64,000 nucleotides of DNA, taken from the NCBI GenBank assembly GCA_037783415.1, contig JAZGTN010000052.1, forward strand, positions 2,232,001-2,296,000. The letters run 5' to 3'. This document shows positions 34,339-49,100 of this stretch, in pieces. How positions within the stretch are numbered: position 1 is the stretch's first letter; every line of letters starts with the position of its first letter. The notes below the pieces were generated by a model. It saw only the letters and a list, made by a program, of their open reading frames with translations, had not been told where the DNA came from and searched no databases. This stretch comes from Leptasterias polaris (Eukaryota; Echinodermata; Asteroidea; Forcipulatida; Asteriidae). The translations under genes were made by a program, and so were the position numbers.

Positions 34339-37195
34339 GCTGTCTTGCTGCTGTGTGTGATGCTAGATATCAACGAAAGCAGGTATAGTTGCAAAATGAA
34401 AAACAAAAAACTTACACAAGAGCCCAAAGCTTGTATTATCATGGAGGTAGAAATTAGTAACTAGAAACCCCCAACACAAAAAGCAAACTCAATCTACGGG
34501 GGGTCTAGGCCTATAAGCTCTTACAAGGTCAAGCCATGTAGGTATTCCTACCCTCCATGGTCAAGCGCTCAATCATCAACCAGCCTTGCAGGTAGATCGG
34601 TCAAATGGAAATAAAGCTAACCGAATGAGAGAGAGCGAGAGGGGCAGAAGCATAATGTTATAACAGTTCGATAAATGAAATGGTTCAATAACAATGCAAC
34701 AAATAACAGGTCACCACGTGAACTAAGGTTAAACCTTTCCAACTGGATATAGATAGGTTGCAATATGACGTAAACCGGCCATCTTTACGGGCAATTTGGA
34801 ACACAGTCATGCGTCCGCGTGAGAACGGCGTGCAGCACGCGCACATTTCACAAAACTCATTGCATGATTGGTTAGTGAACGACGCGGCTGCGTTAATAAT
34901 TTGAGCGATTGACGCGCCTGCGAGCCAAAATGCGATTTGCCCGTAAAGATGGCGTCTACTGGGAACTATCTATAGTGTGCTGAATCGTACCTTGTTATAT
35001 TTGATGTATATTGCTATAAATGCGTGTATTTTAAACCCTTGAGGTCTGGGTATGTGTCTGTTCCAGTCGGTACTGTTTAGAGCTCTATATTAACAGAGTA
35101 CTGTGTGTCATTTCTCTATGGTTAGAGTTACCGTCTGTAAAGCAATGTTAATAACAAAAATAAACACCGACTGATGGAAGAATATTGGAAAGGGAACAGC
35201 GGTGTTGGATGAAAATTAAGTCATAAAAACAAAAACAAAAGTTGGATCCCTGGGAGGGGAGGGGAGGGGAGGGGAGGGTGTGAGAAAGATTGTTGGTGCA
35301 ATTCAAGTGCAGCTGAGATCGGAATGGTTATGAGTTAATTTCACCCAAAATGCTTGCAAAATGTTCAGAACATTGCAAGTGTCCTTCTGGCTACCTTGTC
35401 TGTGGGCCTTCAGTGGAGGGCAATAATGGATTACCATGAGTAGAAGACACCCATGGGGAGTCAACGGTTCTTCAAAAGGAAATTCACATTTGATTTTTCT
35501 TATAGTCTTTGAACAGTTAGAAGTATTCTCTTGCATTCATAGTTTTGTGTGCACCATTGCTGTACACTAATCCGATCCAAGCTCTAAACAGCATTAAACT
35601 GTACAACAAGATCCAACATTATACGACATAATGAATAGGTACATAATTTCTTGAAGCAGCCCCCCACCTTAAAAAAAACCCAAACACACCAAAACCAAAG
35701 TTTAAAAATCAGTAATAAGAAATGTTTAGGTGAATCAAAGATAATAAACAATAGATAAATAAACTAACTGATCTACATTAAGGGAAAAAGTTATTAAATA
35801 AACATAAATAAAAGAAAAATAGGCACAGAAACATGAAAAATGCACTAAAAACGAGACTGATATTTCAAAAATAACCTATTCAAACTCTATTCTGTTTCAA
35901 TTCCAATCAATCCATCAACCACTTTATCATCATCAAATATTAACAAACACTTTTTTATATTCTTAAAAGATTACACAATATTTTTAAATACAATTTCAAG
36001 TTGCATTAACCCTAGCGTTTTACATTTCTTCTCTTTGGAAGGAAGAGCCATTTGCATTTATCATCATCCCTCAACCATAATTTCTTTTTTAAATACCGCC
36101 CTCTTGTGGCTACTCCTTAGAAGTAGATTTTTTTCGTTTATGGGATTGGTAGCCTAAACATATCTTGCATCACTTTGTCTGAGGCTTATTAATAACGCCA
36201 GATACCGGTGCCTGGCAGGATCCTGCCAGATGTACCTTTGACCTTGTGCACATGCTACACTCATCATTTGTCAGGTGTGTTTTAGCTATCCCATAGTGCA
36301 CAATCCTATGAAAATACTTGCCAAGAAATGCATACAATTTGAATAGATAACCAGGTTGGAAAACCGAATTATGTGCTATGTTGGAGTGACTGTAGGTACC
36401 TACTTTTTTTTTGGGGGGGGGGGGGGGGTGGTTCACTCATTGTACACTACACAGTACGCACAACAGACACATATTCGGGTTGTATGCGTCTTGTCTTCTC
36501 TGATTCAATAAAACCACTGGGTTTGTTAGACCAGTGCCTGTCTTTATATTTGCTAAAGACAGGGGACCAGTTTATGGGCTTGGATACTTTTGAATGGTTG
36601 CAAGAACTATACAAGATTGTTACATTTTTCGCGAGGTGAACAAACTCTCTACAATACATTACCTTAAATAACTTTGGTCATTTATAACATGAGCTTAGTC
36701 TACCCGATCACTGCGATGACGAGTTTGACCCCTTCAAGAAAATCTGAAGGTGAAGCAAGGTCAGTCAAAAACTCTGAAATCAGGTAAAGTCCTGACGATT
36801 CTGAGTAGTGAAACGCATGTTATTAAATAGTTTGCTATAGTTATTCTCTCCGTTTCTTCTTTGCTTAAACAAATTTGTTGAATTCTGCCTTTCAGCAAGT
36901 CTGACTTTGGAAGACCGGAGAATTTAGTTTGCCGTATAGACACCATCCAAAATATTCCAGCGGACGTACATGACACAGTCCGCTGGGGTTAAATTGCCTG
37001 AGCAGTCCACTGGAACATACAAAGTGTCAACCCAAACATTCCCCTGTGTAGGAATCTTACTGTGATTGGACACAAAGTAATGATCCCTCAGTCCACTGGA
37101 TGCCTGCAGGATCGTACCTTCGCGCCAAGAACATGCCGGACTTTAAAGACAATCCCTTAATCCTTATCCACAGTCAATCTCCTAAGTCCTAATCC
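34339..37195. other. Intergenic between ACP and the CEP95-like gene
   Basis: Besides the foldback element at 34740-34975, a (GGGGA)n run at 35255-35278 and a G-run at 36410-36428, I see no gene. The first bases below 37196 should be 3' UTR of the CEP95-like gene. I could not identify its poly(A) signal. Confidence 0.45.
34740..34975. mobile_element. Foldback element upstream of the ACP gene
   Basis: The arms carry GCCATCTTTACGGGCAA and its inverse TTGCCCGTAAAGATGGC, plus a weaker outer pair (ATATAGATAG / CTATCTATAG). The loop side is GC-rich with several CG dinucleotides and CACGCG-like words. It lies about 400 bp upstream of the ACP start codon on the gene's strand. Confidence 0.55.
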
Positions 37196-40100
37196 TTATA
37201 ACATTGTCTTGTAAGACGCCACCTGTAGATCCCTTCTCAACCTGTCCGCCTCCAGCTGCCTGAAGTACTCCGTGTCCTCGTCTTGGTACATCTGCTCTTG
37301 AACGTCTCGGATCTCCTGCTCCATCTTTCGTCTCATGTCCCTCTTCATCCTCTCCATCACCTACAAGATGTAATCATAATTTGTTATTAATAATAATTTA
37401 TTACATTTCTAGTGCCACTCTGCATCCGAAGATGTTCGAAAGGCGCAAATTACAATAAAAATTACATGAAAATACATAAAATGCAGCCTAAACATTAAAA
37501 AATGTACCAACTACATACAGATGCAGCATAAAACTACACAAACAAATTGTTTTTAAAGCAGACACCCTCAACGCTATATAAGCTATTCAAAAGTCGCCTC
37601 AAGACACATCTATTCACCGTCTATCAGTAATTTCCGTTGGTATTTTATTTGTATCTTCTTGTTTTCTCATTCCTTTAAAGCGCTTAGGGACTTAACAGTG
37701 ATATGCGCTATACAAAAACGGTTTATTATTATTATTATTATTATTATTATTTAAGTGGGAACAGAACACTGTAATAAATACAGTAAAGTAAAGAATGAAA
37801 AGACGGTAAAATCTGGCATGGCACACAAAAATAACCAACAACAAATTTAATTACGGGTCTTTAATTTAGCCTTGAAAGATGGTAGCTAATTAACCCCCAA
37901 TAAAAAATGAGGTGTGCATTGCACAACTTTGGAGCAGGCGAAACAAAGGCTTGATCACCGAAGAGTGCAGCATCGTACCCCTAGGATACTCAAGTAGTAT
38001 TTCACCTGTTGACCTTGGGCTATATGCTAAGGTGTTCACAAATATATCAATAAAATAAAAGTCATGTACCTTACCCCAACGTGTGACTGAGTTTTCCCAA
38101 TAACAATGCCTTAAAATGTTGTACCAAACAGAGAATAGAGACATGACCTTTGACTTTGACGCTGTTAGTTGCTGTTTGAGGTCTCAATGGGAGACTTGGT
38201 ACAAGCAAGCCCCTTGTGGCTGCTAGGGTCTTTGCTGGGTGAATACAGTAGACCCATTGCATAATGCGTACTGCTGCTGGTACGCTGAGGTCACGCCCAA
38301 GTTTTTACGCACCGAGAACAGCCAATGAGCTGCCTCCTGTTGCCTTAGTGAGGGCGCTGTTTGAGAGTGTGATGTCACATGTAAGGGGACTACAAACGAA
38401 ACAGTAATAAATCAAAGAGAACGACGACTCACCTTGGTCTGTGCCGTGTCCCTGACCTGCAACTCATATCTCTCAGTAGCAATAGCTTCTGCTAGCAAGC
38501 TAAACTGGTTGCGATAGCTGGAGAGTGGACACTAAGGAAATTATAGTCTATCCTTTGAAGTGCCTCGATTAAACCTGAAGCCAGATCCAATGTTATCATG
38601 AACTTCAAACATTGTATCATACAGGTTCAACCATTTGTGCAAACTTTTTGTCGTAATTGCATCAGTTAAAATCTTGCCCAAAGAGGAAATCTGAATGACT
38701 TTACTCAACGCAACAGAATCACAGGTTCATTATAGCAACAATAACAGTCGTAGCATCACTTTTTGACAATAGAGCACATGAAACAAACAAGTCTCAATGT
38801 TTGAGTGAATGGCTTCGACAGTAGCTACGATTGGAAAGTTGAAGAGTCCTATACTTCAATACAGCAACAGAACCCCCGAACAAATTTTAGGTCATTTGGT
38901 TTATTGTTTGAGATCGGGTTTAACAAACCTTTGACTAATATGTTCGGACTTGATATGTTCGGACAGCCATACCGCTAAATATAAAGCACCTACAGACAGA
39001 AATTTTACATCATTTTAAAGCTCTTGAGGGTTTCTCAAGAAGTCCAATCAGCACACAGAATTTGTTTCAATCCTAAAGCCTCTTGTATGGACCAAAATGA
39101 CTCTATTGTTTGTTTTTCAGAAGTTTTAGTATATTTCAACCCTTTGTAAATTCCATATAATTCAACTTTAAACTAATGCTGCCAATTGGAATTGTTAATA
39201 AATATGAAATGGAATAAAATATTAGCGCTAATAGGTTAACCCTTAACAATACTGTCTCATCCTTTTAGGTTCTTATTTTATACACCTGGGTTAAGAGTAG
39301 CAATTTATGGTTAAGTGCATACCTCAAGGACACAAGTGTCATGATCGGGAATCAAACCGACACTCTGTTGATTAAGTCATCGGAACTAGAGTCTGGCGCA
39401 CTAGACCGCTTGGCCACAACATGTCATGTACAGGAAACCATGGAAACGGTGATTTACAAAAAGGATACTAGTTTTCCAATGAGTCTATCTCGTCCTGCTG
39501 TCTTCGGGACGACTCTACTCTCTTTTCCCGGGCGTAATTTCTCAGGTCATGGACTCGAGCTTTCTGGATTTTCAGACCGTCCTCAAACAGTCGCTTGAAA
39601 ATCTACCAGAGAAAATTACAAATGAGAAAATAGAATAAGCTGTTGCAAACTGCTTACCAACCGAAAGGACCGATGGTATAAATGCTTTAAAAAAAAAAGT
39701 TAATGGCCTAATGAAGTACACCCGGTACATGTATTTATAGCAAACAATAGTCACATCAGCAAACGAGCTTTCAAAAACAGTTTTTAAATTAATAGAACTA
39801 TTAAATTAGATTACATTTAAATAAATTAAAAAGAACAAGCCATTTAGAACTATTTTTTCATCAAAAAAGAAAAAGAAGAATTGATCTAACCTGCTCCTCT
39901 CGTGTCCTTCTCTTCATCATCCGTGATTTTGAATGAAGTTGGAATTCCTCGTAGTAACGACGGGCTCGGGCGTTGACCTGCCGCTGCTCCTGTACCTTGC
40001 TCTGGAGGGCTCGATCTTTGGCTCTTGCCTCTTTCATCTCCCTCTGCATGATGTAAGAGGGTGTGGGTTTATACAAAAGTGATTACACAGCCAATGGTTG

Positions 40101-43100
40101 ACACCTCGGCCCAATTTCATAGAGCTGCTTAAGCAGAGAATATTACTTTCCAATTTCCTGCCGAATGGAACAACATTCCCACATTTTTTAAATCTGCCAA
40201 ATATATTGAACATTTTAAGAATTGTTTTATATATATTAAACTTGGATTCAGAAAAAAAGTTGAAAAGCGGCCCATAGCAAAAGCTAGAATCAAGTTGCCT
40301 TAAAGAACTACAACAAGAAGGATCAATAGAATAATAATTCTATGAAACAGAAAAATACTAGGGAAGTGAAGCTGGTGGTCATGGAGTCCTGAAACTTACT
40401 GCTAAAATCTGAGAGCCCAATTATCTGACTAGGTTTACCGTTAGTCACCCACACTTTATGGGCACGGGCCCTGTAGCAATCAATTCGCAGGTTATCATGT
40501 CCTAGTCAGACACTAAACTAACCTACACTACACCATGCCCACCGAAAGAAACAGTAACCTAAAATAGAACAGAGAAAGTGATGTTGTTTTACAAAGTACA
40601 GCATACTAAATGCACAGACTTATTAATAAATCCCATAATAGATCCTCTTGCATTGGCTGTCATCGCCGAGGTAAAACAATGGAAACGTGCACACACGTAT
40701 GCGCCGCGCACAACATCTCAGCCAAAGATAGGTCTTCCTTTGACCTCAGTGAGGGCGCTGTTTGGGCTTGTGATGTCATATGCAAGGAGTCTATTATTAC
40801 AGGTTTATCCTAATGGACTGACCATTCTCTGATTGTGGCCGAGCTCCTTCTTCATGATCCGTAGAAGGGTGTCTTGGCGCTTTTCTGCCTCCTCCATCTA
40901 AACAAGACAAAAAACCAGAAATGGGATATATGATTATAAGGGTAGGGTTAGTCTGCCCTTTGGGACAAAATGTGGATTTGGTTTGGACAATCTTAGCAGA
41001 ATATTTAAAGGGTCTTGGTTTATTTGTAATGTTTGTCCAGCACCATCTTGTTAACGACTCCATCTTGGAGGTGAGGCTCAATGAATAAGAGGTAGGGTAC
41101 GTATGTAGTGGTTTAGGATAAGAATCGATTTGGTTTGTGAGACGATCGTGGCATAACTGTCTCAGGGAAGGTCTTAGTTTAACTTGTAATGCTCAGGGAT
41201 GTGATAGGCTGTTCAAAAAAACCAAACTGAACTCTGAGCACAAAGTGCTAAAGCTTGCGAGCTTGATAACTTGTGAGCACGAAGCCCACTAAAAATATTT
41301 ATCTTTGATTTTGAAATCCCTAGTCTGCAATCTGGGGCGTTATATATGGTTTTATCTTCATTTTTTTATGAACTTGATCTTGGGGGGGGGGGGGAGGGGC
41401 CAAAAAAACAGATTTCTTTTTTGGAGGGGCAAAAAACCCCAACAGATTTCCAGTTAAAAACAGAGAAATCACATCCCTGAATGCTGTTCCAGCACCATCT
41501 TGTTAACTGTGAATGGTTGCTATGCAATTTTGTCAAGCATGAGTTTGATTTTGGGGAAGATCTTGGTATAACTTTCAGGTATTACCAGTAGGTGAGGCTC
41601 AGCGTTCATGAGGGCAGGGGTGTTATGTGGTTCAGGCAAGCATGGGCTTGGTTCGGGGTAGAGAGCTTGGGACTCTTTACCTTAAGCTGTGTCTTGGTCT
41701 TCTTATACTGCTGGTCAATCCCCATCTTGGTCAGCTGCTCCATCTGTCTCATCTGCTTAGCCCACATATCATGAGCCGTCTGCGGGGAGACGTGGAGGAA
41801 CGGAAACTCCTGCATGACGGTCGGCAGCATCTCATCCTCGCCGATGCTTACTGAGGATGAAGAAGCAAAGACAGGAGAGGAAACAAAAGAAAACACTAAG
41901 CCACTTGAGGTCAACCTAGTTACGAAGGTTACTCCTGTTGGGTGGTCCACTGCACGGGGTTCAAGTTCAGGGCCAAATAATATGACTGCTTCCTGCTGAA
42001 TTCTGCACTTGTAACCACCATTCTTCACTTACAGGGCAAGCGCCACCAGGCTCAATTTTTTTGTAAGATTCCACAAGAATGCAGGGCTTGTAAATCAATT
42101 TTTCATACCGGACTACAATTTAATTTTACAAGACAAGAATCAAAATGAGAAAGAACTGTCTGCAAAGACTAACATTTAAACAGAATTGAAAGATTTTCCT
42201 AGACTCACATATCAAAGTCAATATTTGAACACAATTTCTTTAAATTGAAGATATTGCACAGTGAGGTAGGCCTTATGTCATCTTTCAATTGTTTCAATTG
42301 TACAACACAAGACAGACGGACTTGTGTGATCCAAAGTTAACTGGCCTGGTGCAGGTGGGATTTGAACCCAGCCATTAATCCCCAATTCTAGAGAAAATGT
42401 CTTATACCTCTAGACAACTGGGCATACTGGATGTCATGTGCTCATATAAACTGCTCAAAATCCTGCAGGAATAAAAATCCACAGGATACTTGGGTGGGAT
42501 TCGAACCCAAGACTCCTGGGCCCAATTTCATGGCTCTGCTTACCGTAAGCAAAGAATCGGCGCTTACGGAAGCAGGGAATTCCGCGCTTACGTCAAGCGT
42601 ATTTCACGGGTTAGCAGGGAACTTTTGCTTGAGCGCTTGCGTAGTCCACGTTACTAGGCATTCTATGCTTACACAGCTAGCGCAGAAATTTGGCGCTTGC
42701 TCGGTAAGCGGAGAATGGTGATCGCAAGCGCAGAATTTGGTGGTAAGCAGAGCCATGAAATTGGTCCCCCGCATGCAAGGGCAGATGTCTTAACCACTGC
42801 GCATGCACGGTGATGAGAGACCAGTTTGAATCTTGTCATTAGCAGCAGGTACAGCAAATAAGGCAAAAAAAAAAAATTTGTTGAGTTGCCCTCCAGTAAA
42901 AAAATTTGAAGGGGTCGGTCGGTCGGGATTTTATTTTATTAAAAAAAATTTTTTTTTTTACCTTGACTGTCATTTGAAGATTGAAATGCATTGGAACTAA
43001 TCCCAATCAATATACAATGATGTACTAGTGTGCAGAAGTACATAAAGAATGAAAAGACAAGAAACATTTAACTTCATATCTTTTATAATTTGTTTTCAAA

Positions 43101-46100
43101 AATTTTATACACTTTTTCCTGGATCCTTGGTCACACATCCCGCCCATTTCTTTTGAAGCTATAACCATTTTAAAGTGCATTCTCTAAGGGTCATTCGGTG
43201 GTTTAAACCAGCTAAATGTGTTCACCTAGCTCTTAGCTTGCCTTGCGTGTTTTTGATGTTCAAACAAACGATCTTTTAAAAATATATTTCAAACAATAAT
43301 TGTGCGACTTACTCCGAAATACTTTCCGCGATGTGTGCCGGGCGCCGCCATTTTGGAATGATCCAATCATGCCAATCAAAATACCATGTCATCGGCCGGC
43401 TGGTGGGCGGAGCGAGGGTGCGAACATTTCAATGGTTGCTTTACTTATACGCTCCTCCCACAGTCTGGCCGGCCGATGACGTCGTAGTTTGATTGGCATG
43501 ATTGGGATCATTCCAAAATGGCGGCGCCCGGTACTCATCGTGGAAAATAATTCGGAGTAAGTTGCACAATTATTGTTTGAAATATCCTATTGAAAAGTTA
43601 TTTGTTTGAACATCCAAAACACACAAGGCAAGCTAAGAGCTAGGTGAACACATTTAGTTAACACAAGTTCTAAAAATGACCGTTTGATCTGGTACTCGCG
43701 CTCAAAACAAGTGTTGGGTACCACCAGTGAATCCGCTTCTTGGCTCAAGCGAATTCGGGCTGTATGCCAGCGAATTCTGTCTGCAGGCAGTTCATGTCAT
43801 GTGCTATTGCGTGGGATCGATCCGAGGTACCGTAGATGGCCGGGCACGTTGCGTACGACTACGAGTGTAGCGGCACACAAAACACAAAACGTAAAATATC
43901 GACCTCTTGCATGTTTACTTTAAAATCTTTGCTTTGCAAAATTGTTTCAGCTTATTTGGAATAAATATATTCGTTTTAGATTGGTTAAACACAGATAATG
44001 TGTAAGTTTCATCAAAAATGAAAAAACAGGGGGAAAAAACCCCAAAAAACCAACAAAAAAAACCCGACCCGAGATTTCAGCATTTTTGGGTCGGTCGCGG
44101 AGGGCAACTCAACATGTTTTTTTTTTTGGCCTAATAACCAGTTCTTATATAGTGCATTTTACAATAACGTATCAATGCGCTTTACATTAGTGCCCTGGTC
44201 ATTGGGCCAATAAACATTCCTTTAATCTTTCTCAGCTCCCTGGGGAGTATACAGCCCGAGCTGCCGTGGCGCTCCGAAGCTTTTTCATACACAATATCAA
44301 CCTCTACCCTCACAGGTAACCATTTATACCCCTGGGTGAAGAGGAAGCAATTATAGTAAAGCATCTTGCTCAAGGACACAAGTGTCATGACCGGGATTCG
44401 AACCCACACTCCGATGACATAACCACCAGAACTTGAATTCGATGCTCTTAACCGCTCAGCCATGACACCCAGCAAACCATTTAACTGATGTAACAATTGC
44501 ATCGGGGCTAAAAGATTAAATTGGTTTGGTTTTTACATCTCTTGTGTCGGTGCATGGTGGGACTTGATGAGGCACTTCTCTTGCGTTTGGAACTTGGAGC
44601 CTTGGATCTGGGGTGGGAAAGCCTGTCTGTTGCTACCTTGGCTGCAAGAGTGACAATACAAAGAGGAGCATAAACTATTGATTATGAAATTTGCAGATAA
44701 TTTTTTGTTTACCCTTACACCGATATGTATTAAGCACTGTATACTCAGTACTTTCCCGAGTTCTGTGAAAAAAGTTCCACAGGCAATTCACTCGGGTGGG
44801 ATTTGAACCCACGACCTTTGCATTATTAAGATTCACATTGATATAAACAATTCAATTCAATTTAAGAAAATTCAGAATTTATGTCCGTACTTTTATGAGC
44901 AAATAACGAAAATTACATATAATTAAGGGGTAAACAAAATAAAGATTAAAGAACTTCAATCTATGACCCTACTTGGCCAAGACTAAAAAAGAAACAGCTT
45001 CAAAAACTGAATAGGGCGGGAATAATCAACTTTTTGGGGGGGACCTAAGGTTAACTTTAAAAGACTACTCCATTCAATTGTCCGTTACATTTGAACTTAC
45101 TACTGTATTTATTGGCTGGCCGGTACTTGCTTGTCTTGGGACCGTTGAAGACCTTCTTGTACTCAGCATCCTGCAAAGATACAAAAGTTTCATGATTGCG
45201 TGCACATCTCAAATCCTGAAAAAACAGAATGTAATCGACACACTGAGTGATTTGACTTCTTGCACCAAGGTCACGATCAGCTTCTGTCTGCCACGCTCGC
45301 CACTTTGGGGAGTCAAATGGCACCTAAACATTATGGTAAGAGTGTAAACGTCGCATTGCCTGGAAATTGCACTACACTTTATTAAACCTAGGGACATTGA
45401 CTCCCAAAATGGCACAACCAAGATTATTGTGATGATGACGTCAGGTGAATTGGGTCAATAAAAATGTTCATAAAACGTAGCGTATTGTGGCCGAGCGGAT
45501 AAGAGCACCGGATCCAAGCTCTGGTGTTTCTGATAAGCAGAGTGTGGGTTCGAGTCCCGGTCGTGACACTTGTGTCCTTGAGCAAGACACTTAGCTATAA
45601 TTGCTTCTCATCACCCAGGGGTAAATGGGTACCTGTGAGGGCAGAGATGGTTCTTGTGATTGATTTAGCTTGATGCGCTACATATTTGGCAGCACAGGCT
45701 GTATACTCCCCAGGGAGCTGAGATGGTTTAAGGAATGAAATAAAATTGCCCAGTGTCCAGGGGTAATAATGTTGGAGTTCCATGAGCGTCACTGAGTGAC
45801 GGACTTGAGCGCTATATAAGAAGCCACTACTATTATTATTATAAAAAAAAAAAACACAGATATAAAGCTGTATTTAGAATGGCGACAGCACATGAAACAT
45901 CTTTCAACTTACAGGGGTCTGAAAAGGGACTTGTTGAGTCACAAGTTTACTGGCCCGACACTAAAATCACTGGCCTCAGGCCTGCGGTCCAATGTAAAGT
46001 CAGAGCCATGATCTCTTTTGCGTGATAAGATATTATTGCAAAAATTCATTTCAATTCGATTTATTTTCATTGTCCATACAAAGTGAGCAAGTCGACAGGT

Positions 46101-49100
46101 CGCTGCAGAACAGCGCCCTCTATCGAAAAAGATGCAATTTGTCAAGACCGTTTCGTGAGGACATCTTCATCTTGTTACTTACTTGTTTATCTAAGACTCT
46201 CTTATTTCTACTCATCTGCTTCTTCAGTCCACTCTTGGCTTCTTTGAGATTACTTTCATAGACGTAACGAAGAACCTGAGAGTGAAGAGAGTTGACAACT
46301 GAAAAAAGGACTATAATCTACAGGCCTGGAATTACACGGAGGCCATGGCCTCTGTTGCCCCTGGTCTTGGCCTTGGTGCTCCCTTCAAAATTTTCCCATA
46401 GACTTTAAGATTTTCTAATGGAAGTGCTCTTTGAAAAATGAAAATTACCTTGCCCTCTCAAAGATGAAATTCCAGGCCTAAATCTGGCCTCAAACTCAAC
46501 CTGACCAACCAGCCAGCCTGGGCCCAATTTCATGAAGCCTCTAAGCACAGAAAAACTTTGCTTCACAAAAATAGGTTACCCGCCGACATTCCATAAAGTT
46601 AACATTGTTGCAACTGGTGCCCCACTCATTTTTTGCTAAGCAAATAAAAGTTCCAAGCAGTATTTTCTGCTAAACAGCTTTATGAAATTGGGCCTGACCA
46701 AATCAAAATATTTTTGGTAATTGCTTACATTTAAATTATAATAATTAGATACAAATATACTGATTTGATTTATTTATTGAAAAAGTTAATATTCAGAGTA
46801 GATGTCAAAATGTTTTAAGGCTAATACACAAAATCAGGGCACTGCAAAATGATTGAAGCGACGTGCAATGCCTTGAAAATATGAGACTTGACTGTTGTTA
46901 ACTTGTCTTAATTTCTATTAACCTCTTGTGTGAACGTCAAACCCGGTGACTGTGCCTTCCTGGCCATTTTGAGAGTCAAAAGGTAAGGGTGTAATTGCTG
47001 CGTCGCCTAAAATTCGCACTACACTGTATAACACACAGGGACACCACCTCCTGACACAGTGCTAACAAGACTATTGTTATGACGACGTCAGGTGAATTGG
47101 TTAAAAAAAATAGCCACAAAGATGTTGCTGGAGTGGAATGTTCCCCATGCGGTAATAATTTGAAGATCATGTGGTTTTTTAAACAGTGCCCTCTCTTGTT
47201 TTTTTACTGACCAGTTACAGAGACCTCTAGAAAATTGCTACTTTAGAGCTGACCAAATAAACATAGTTTGAGTTCCTCAAAACAGAAGTCTAACCCGAGT
47301 CATAATAACTATACAATAATTTTGGAGGCTAATCATCCTTACTAGCAGCTAAGAGGCTGATTGCAAAGGATGCAGCTACAACTTGTTTGAGAAGCAGGGT
47401 GCGAGGGGACAATTGTTAGCCAGCACCATCAACCCATATATGACCAAAGAGCACAGCCAAAGAACGAGTGTTAGATTTTTAGGGAGTAAAACCCGATGGC
47501 CTGGAGAAAAACCCTTGTGGCATAGGAGAGAACCAACTCATATGGCCTAAGCCAGGTCGAACCAGGACCACATTGGTGAGCGCTTGACACACTGGCCACC
47601 CATGCCACCCCCAAACAGTCATAACGAGTTATAAACAATAGAAGTGAGAAGTTCTGTACCTCTTTCGGTTTGGATTCTTTTCTGTTCTCCTTGTTGAGTT
47701 TCTTCCTGATTCTTCTCATCGGCCCGGTAGCGTCTGCCTCCAGAGCCTCTTCAAATCTCACTCTGTGACTGCGAGTACTTGGCACGGGCAGGAGCACACT
47801 CTTGGGTCTCTGTGGAGGGTGTCGCCGTTGCGGCGCTGTTTTCTGACTGCGCGGTCTAAGATCGTACGGTTTGCTGCTTGGTTCCTGGCTTGGTTGGTCC
47901 CTGGTGCTTCTCCGGGGAAGGTATCCACGGTCATCGTGGATGGTACCCAGCCGCTGGTAATCTACAGCACTGTCACTGCACTGAGATAAGACGTCGATAT
48001 CCGAGTCCTGTTCGCTATCACTGCTTTCATGTCTATTGACGAAGGACAATCAATAAAATCCCGAAATAAACAAATTAGTTTTACCTAAACCCTTTTTAAG
48101 GGAACATTTTTCTTTCTTTCAGTGTATACTCGGACAACTTTTACCATATTTAACTAAAGCTGACTTTGCTTGCTATTCATTCACTGCATTTGTTTTTATC
48201 TGGAAAATTTCGCAGGTGAAACTTGTGACTAATACAGTTGGAATATTAATTGAAACAATATGAGGGATGTTAGGAAGTTGAGAACAGAGGAGGGAGTGGG
48301 AGTGGAGGGGGGGTGTCTAGAAAATCTTACCTGTCATGAGATGTGTAAGGGCCGAGGATCTCCCGAAAGAAGGATCTATGTGAACTGTCTCTGACGTCGT
48401 CTTCAAAGGCCACTCGCCTTGGCCGGGGTGGTAGGATGGATTCCTAAGATTCACAATGATACGATACTGTGGTGTGATGATTGATGCTATAACATTAATA
48501 AGAAACTCTGGAGAACTTCACTCAATAAGTATGGGTGAGATCTGTCCATAATGAAATGTGAATAAAATGCTCCGTGACCTCTGGGCTGCACCAAAGCTAA
48601 ACTAAACTTACAAAGAAACTTGCATTTCGTCTGCTCAGAGCTATAAGGTCATTTGTACGAGTTTCCTAAAATTGCTTGTTGCATATTTTGGAGCTCCTGG
48701 TAAATGGGGTTTATTGATCAAAAGTGGTCTTCAGAGTACTTGTTTGGCAAGAAGAAACCTTCATTTTCTAAGTAAAACAATCGTTTGTTGATTTTAATTA
48801 ATTTTTTGAAATTGATATGCATTTTTTATTTAATGGCCTTTTGATCATTACGCATATGAAATTGCATTTAATGACCTTTTAGTTCAGAACAGACCATTTA
48901 TAGGTTAATAAGTGCATACTTTATAGTTTAAACTAGAAAAGTGTTTTGAATGGATCCAATCTTACCTCTTCTCGTCTTGGAGGGCTCCTTCTCCGTACCT
49001 CCTCAGCATCATCCATGAAGACGTTGCCTTGCTGTCGCAATGGTGGGCCCGCCTGCGTGGAGGATGTGGCACCCCTGAGAGAGGCACTGCTTGTGGGTCT

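Noticed and set aside
44784..44830. tRNA-like B box on the minus strand
   Set aside because: No A box or cloverleaf is found; it is a short SINE remnant.
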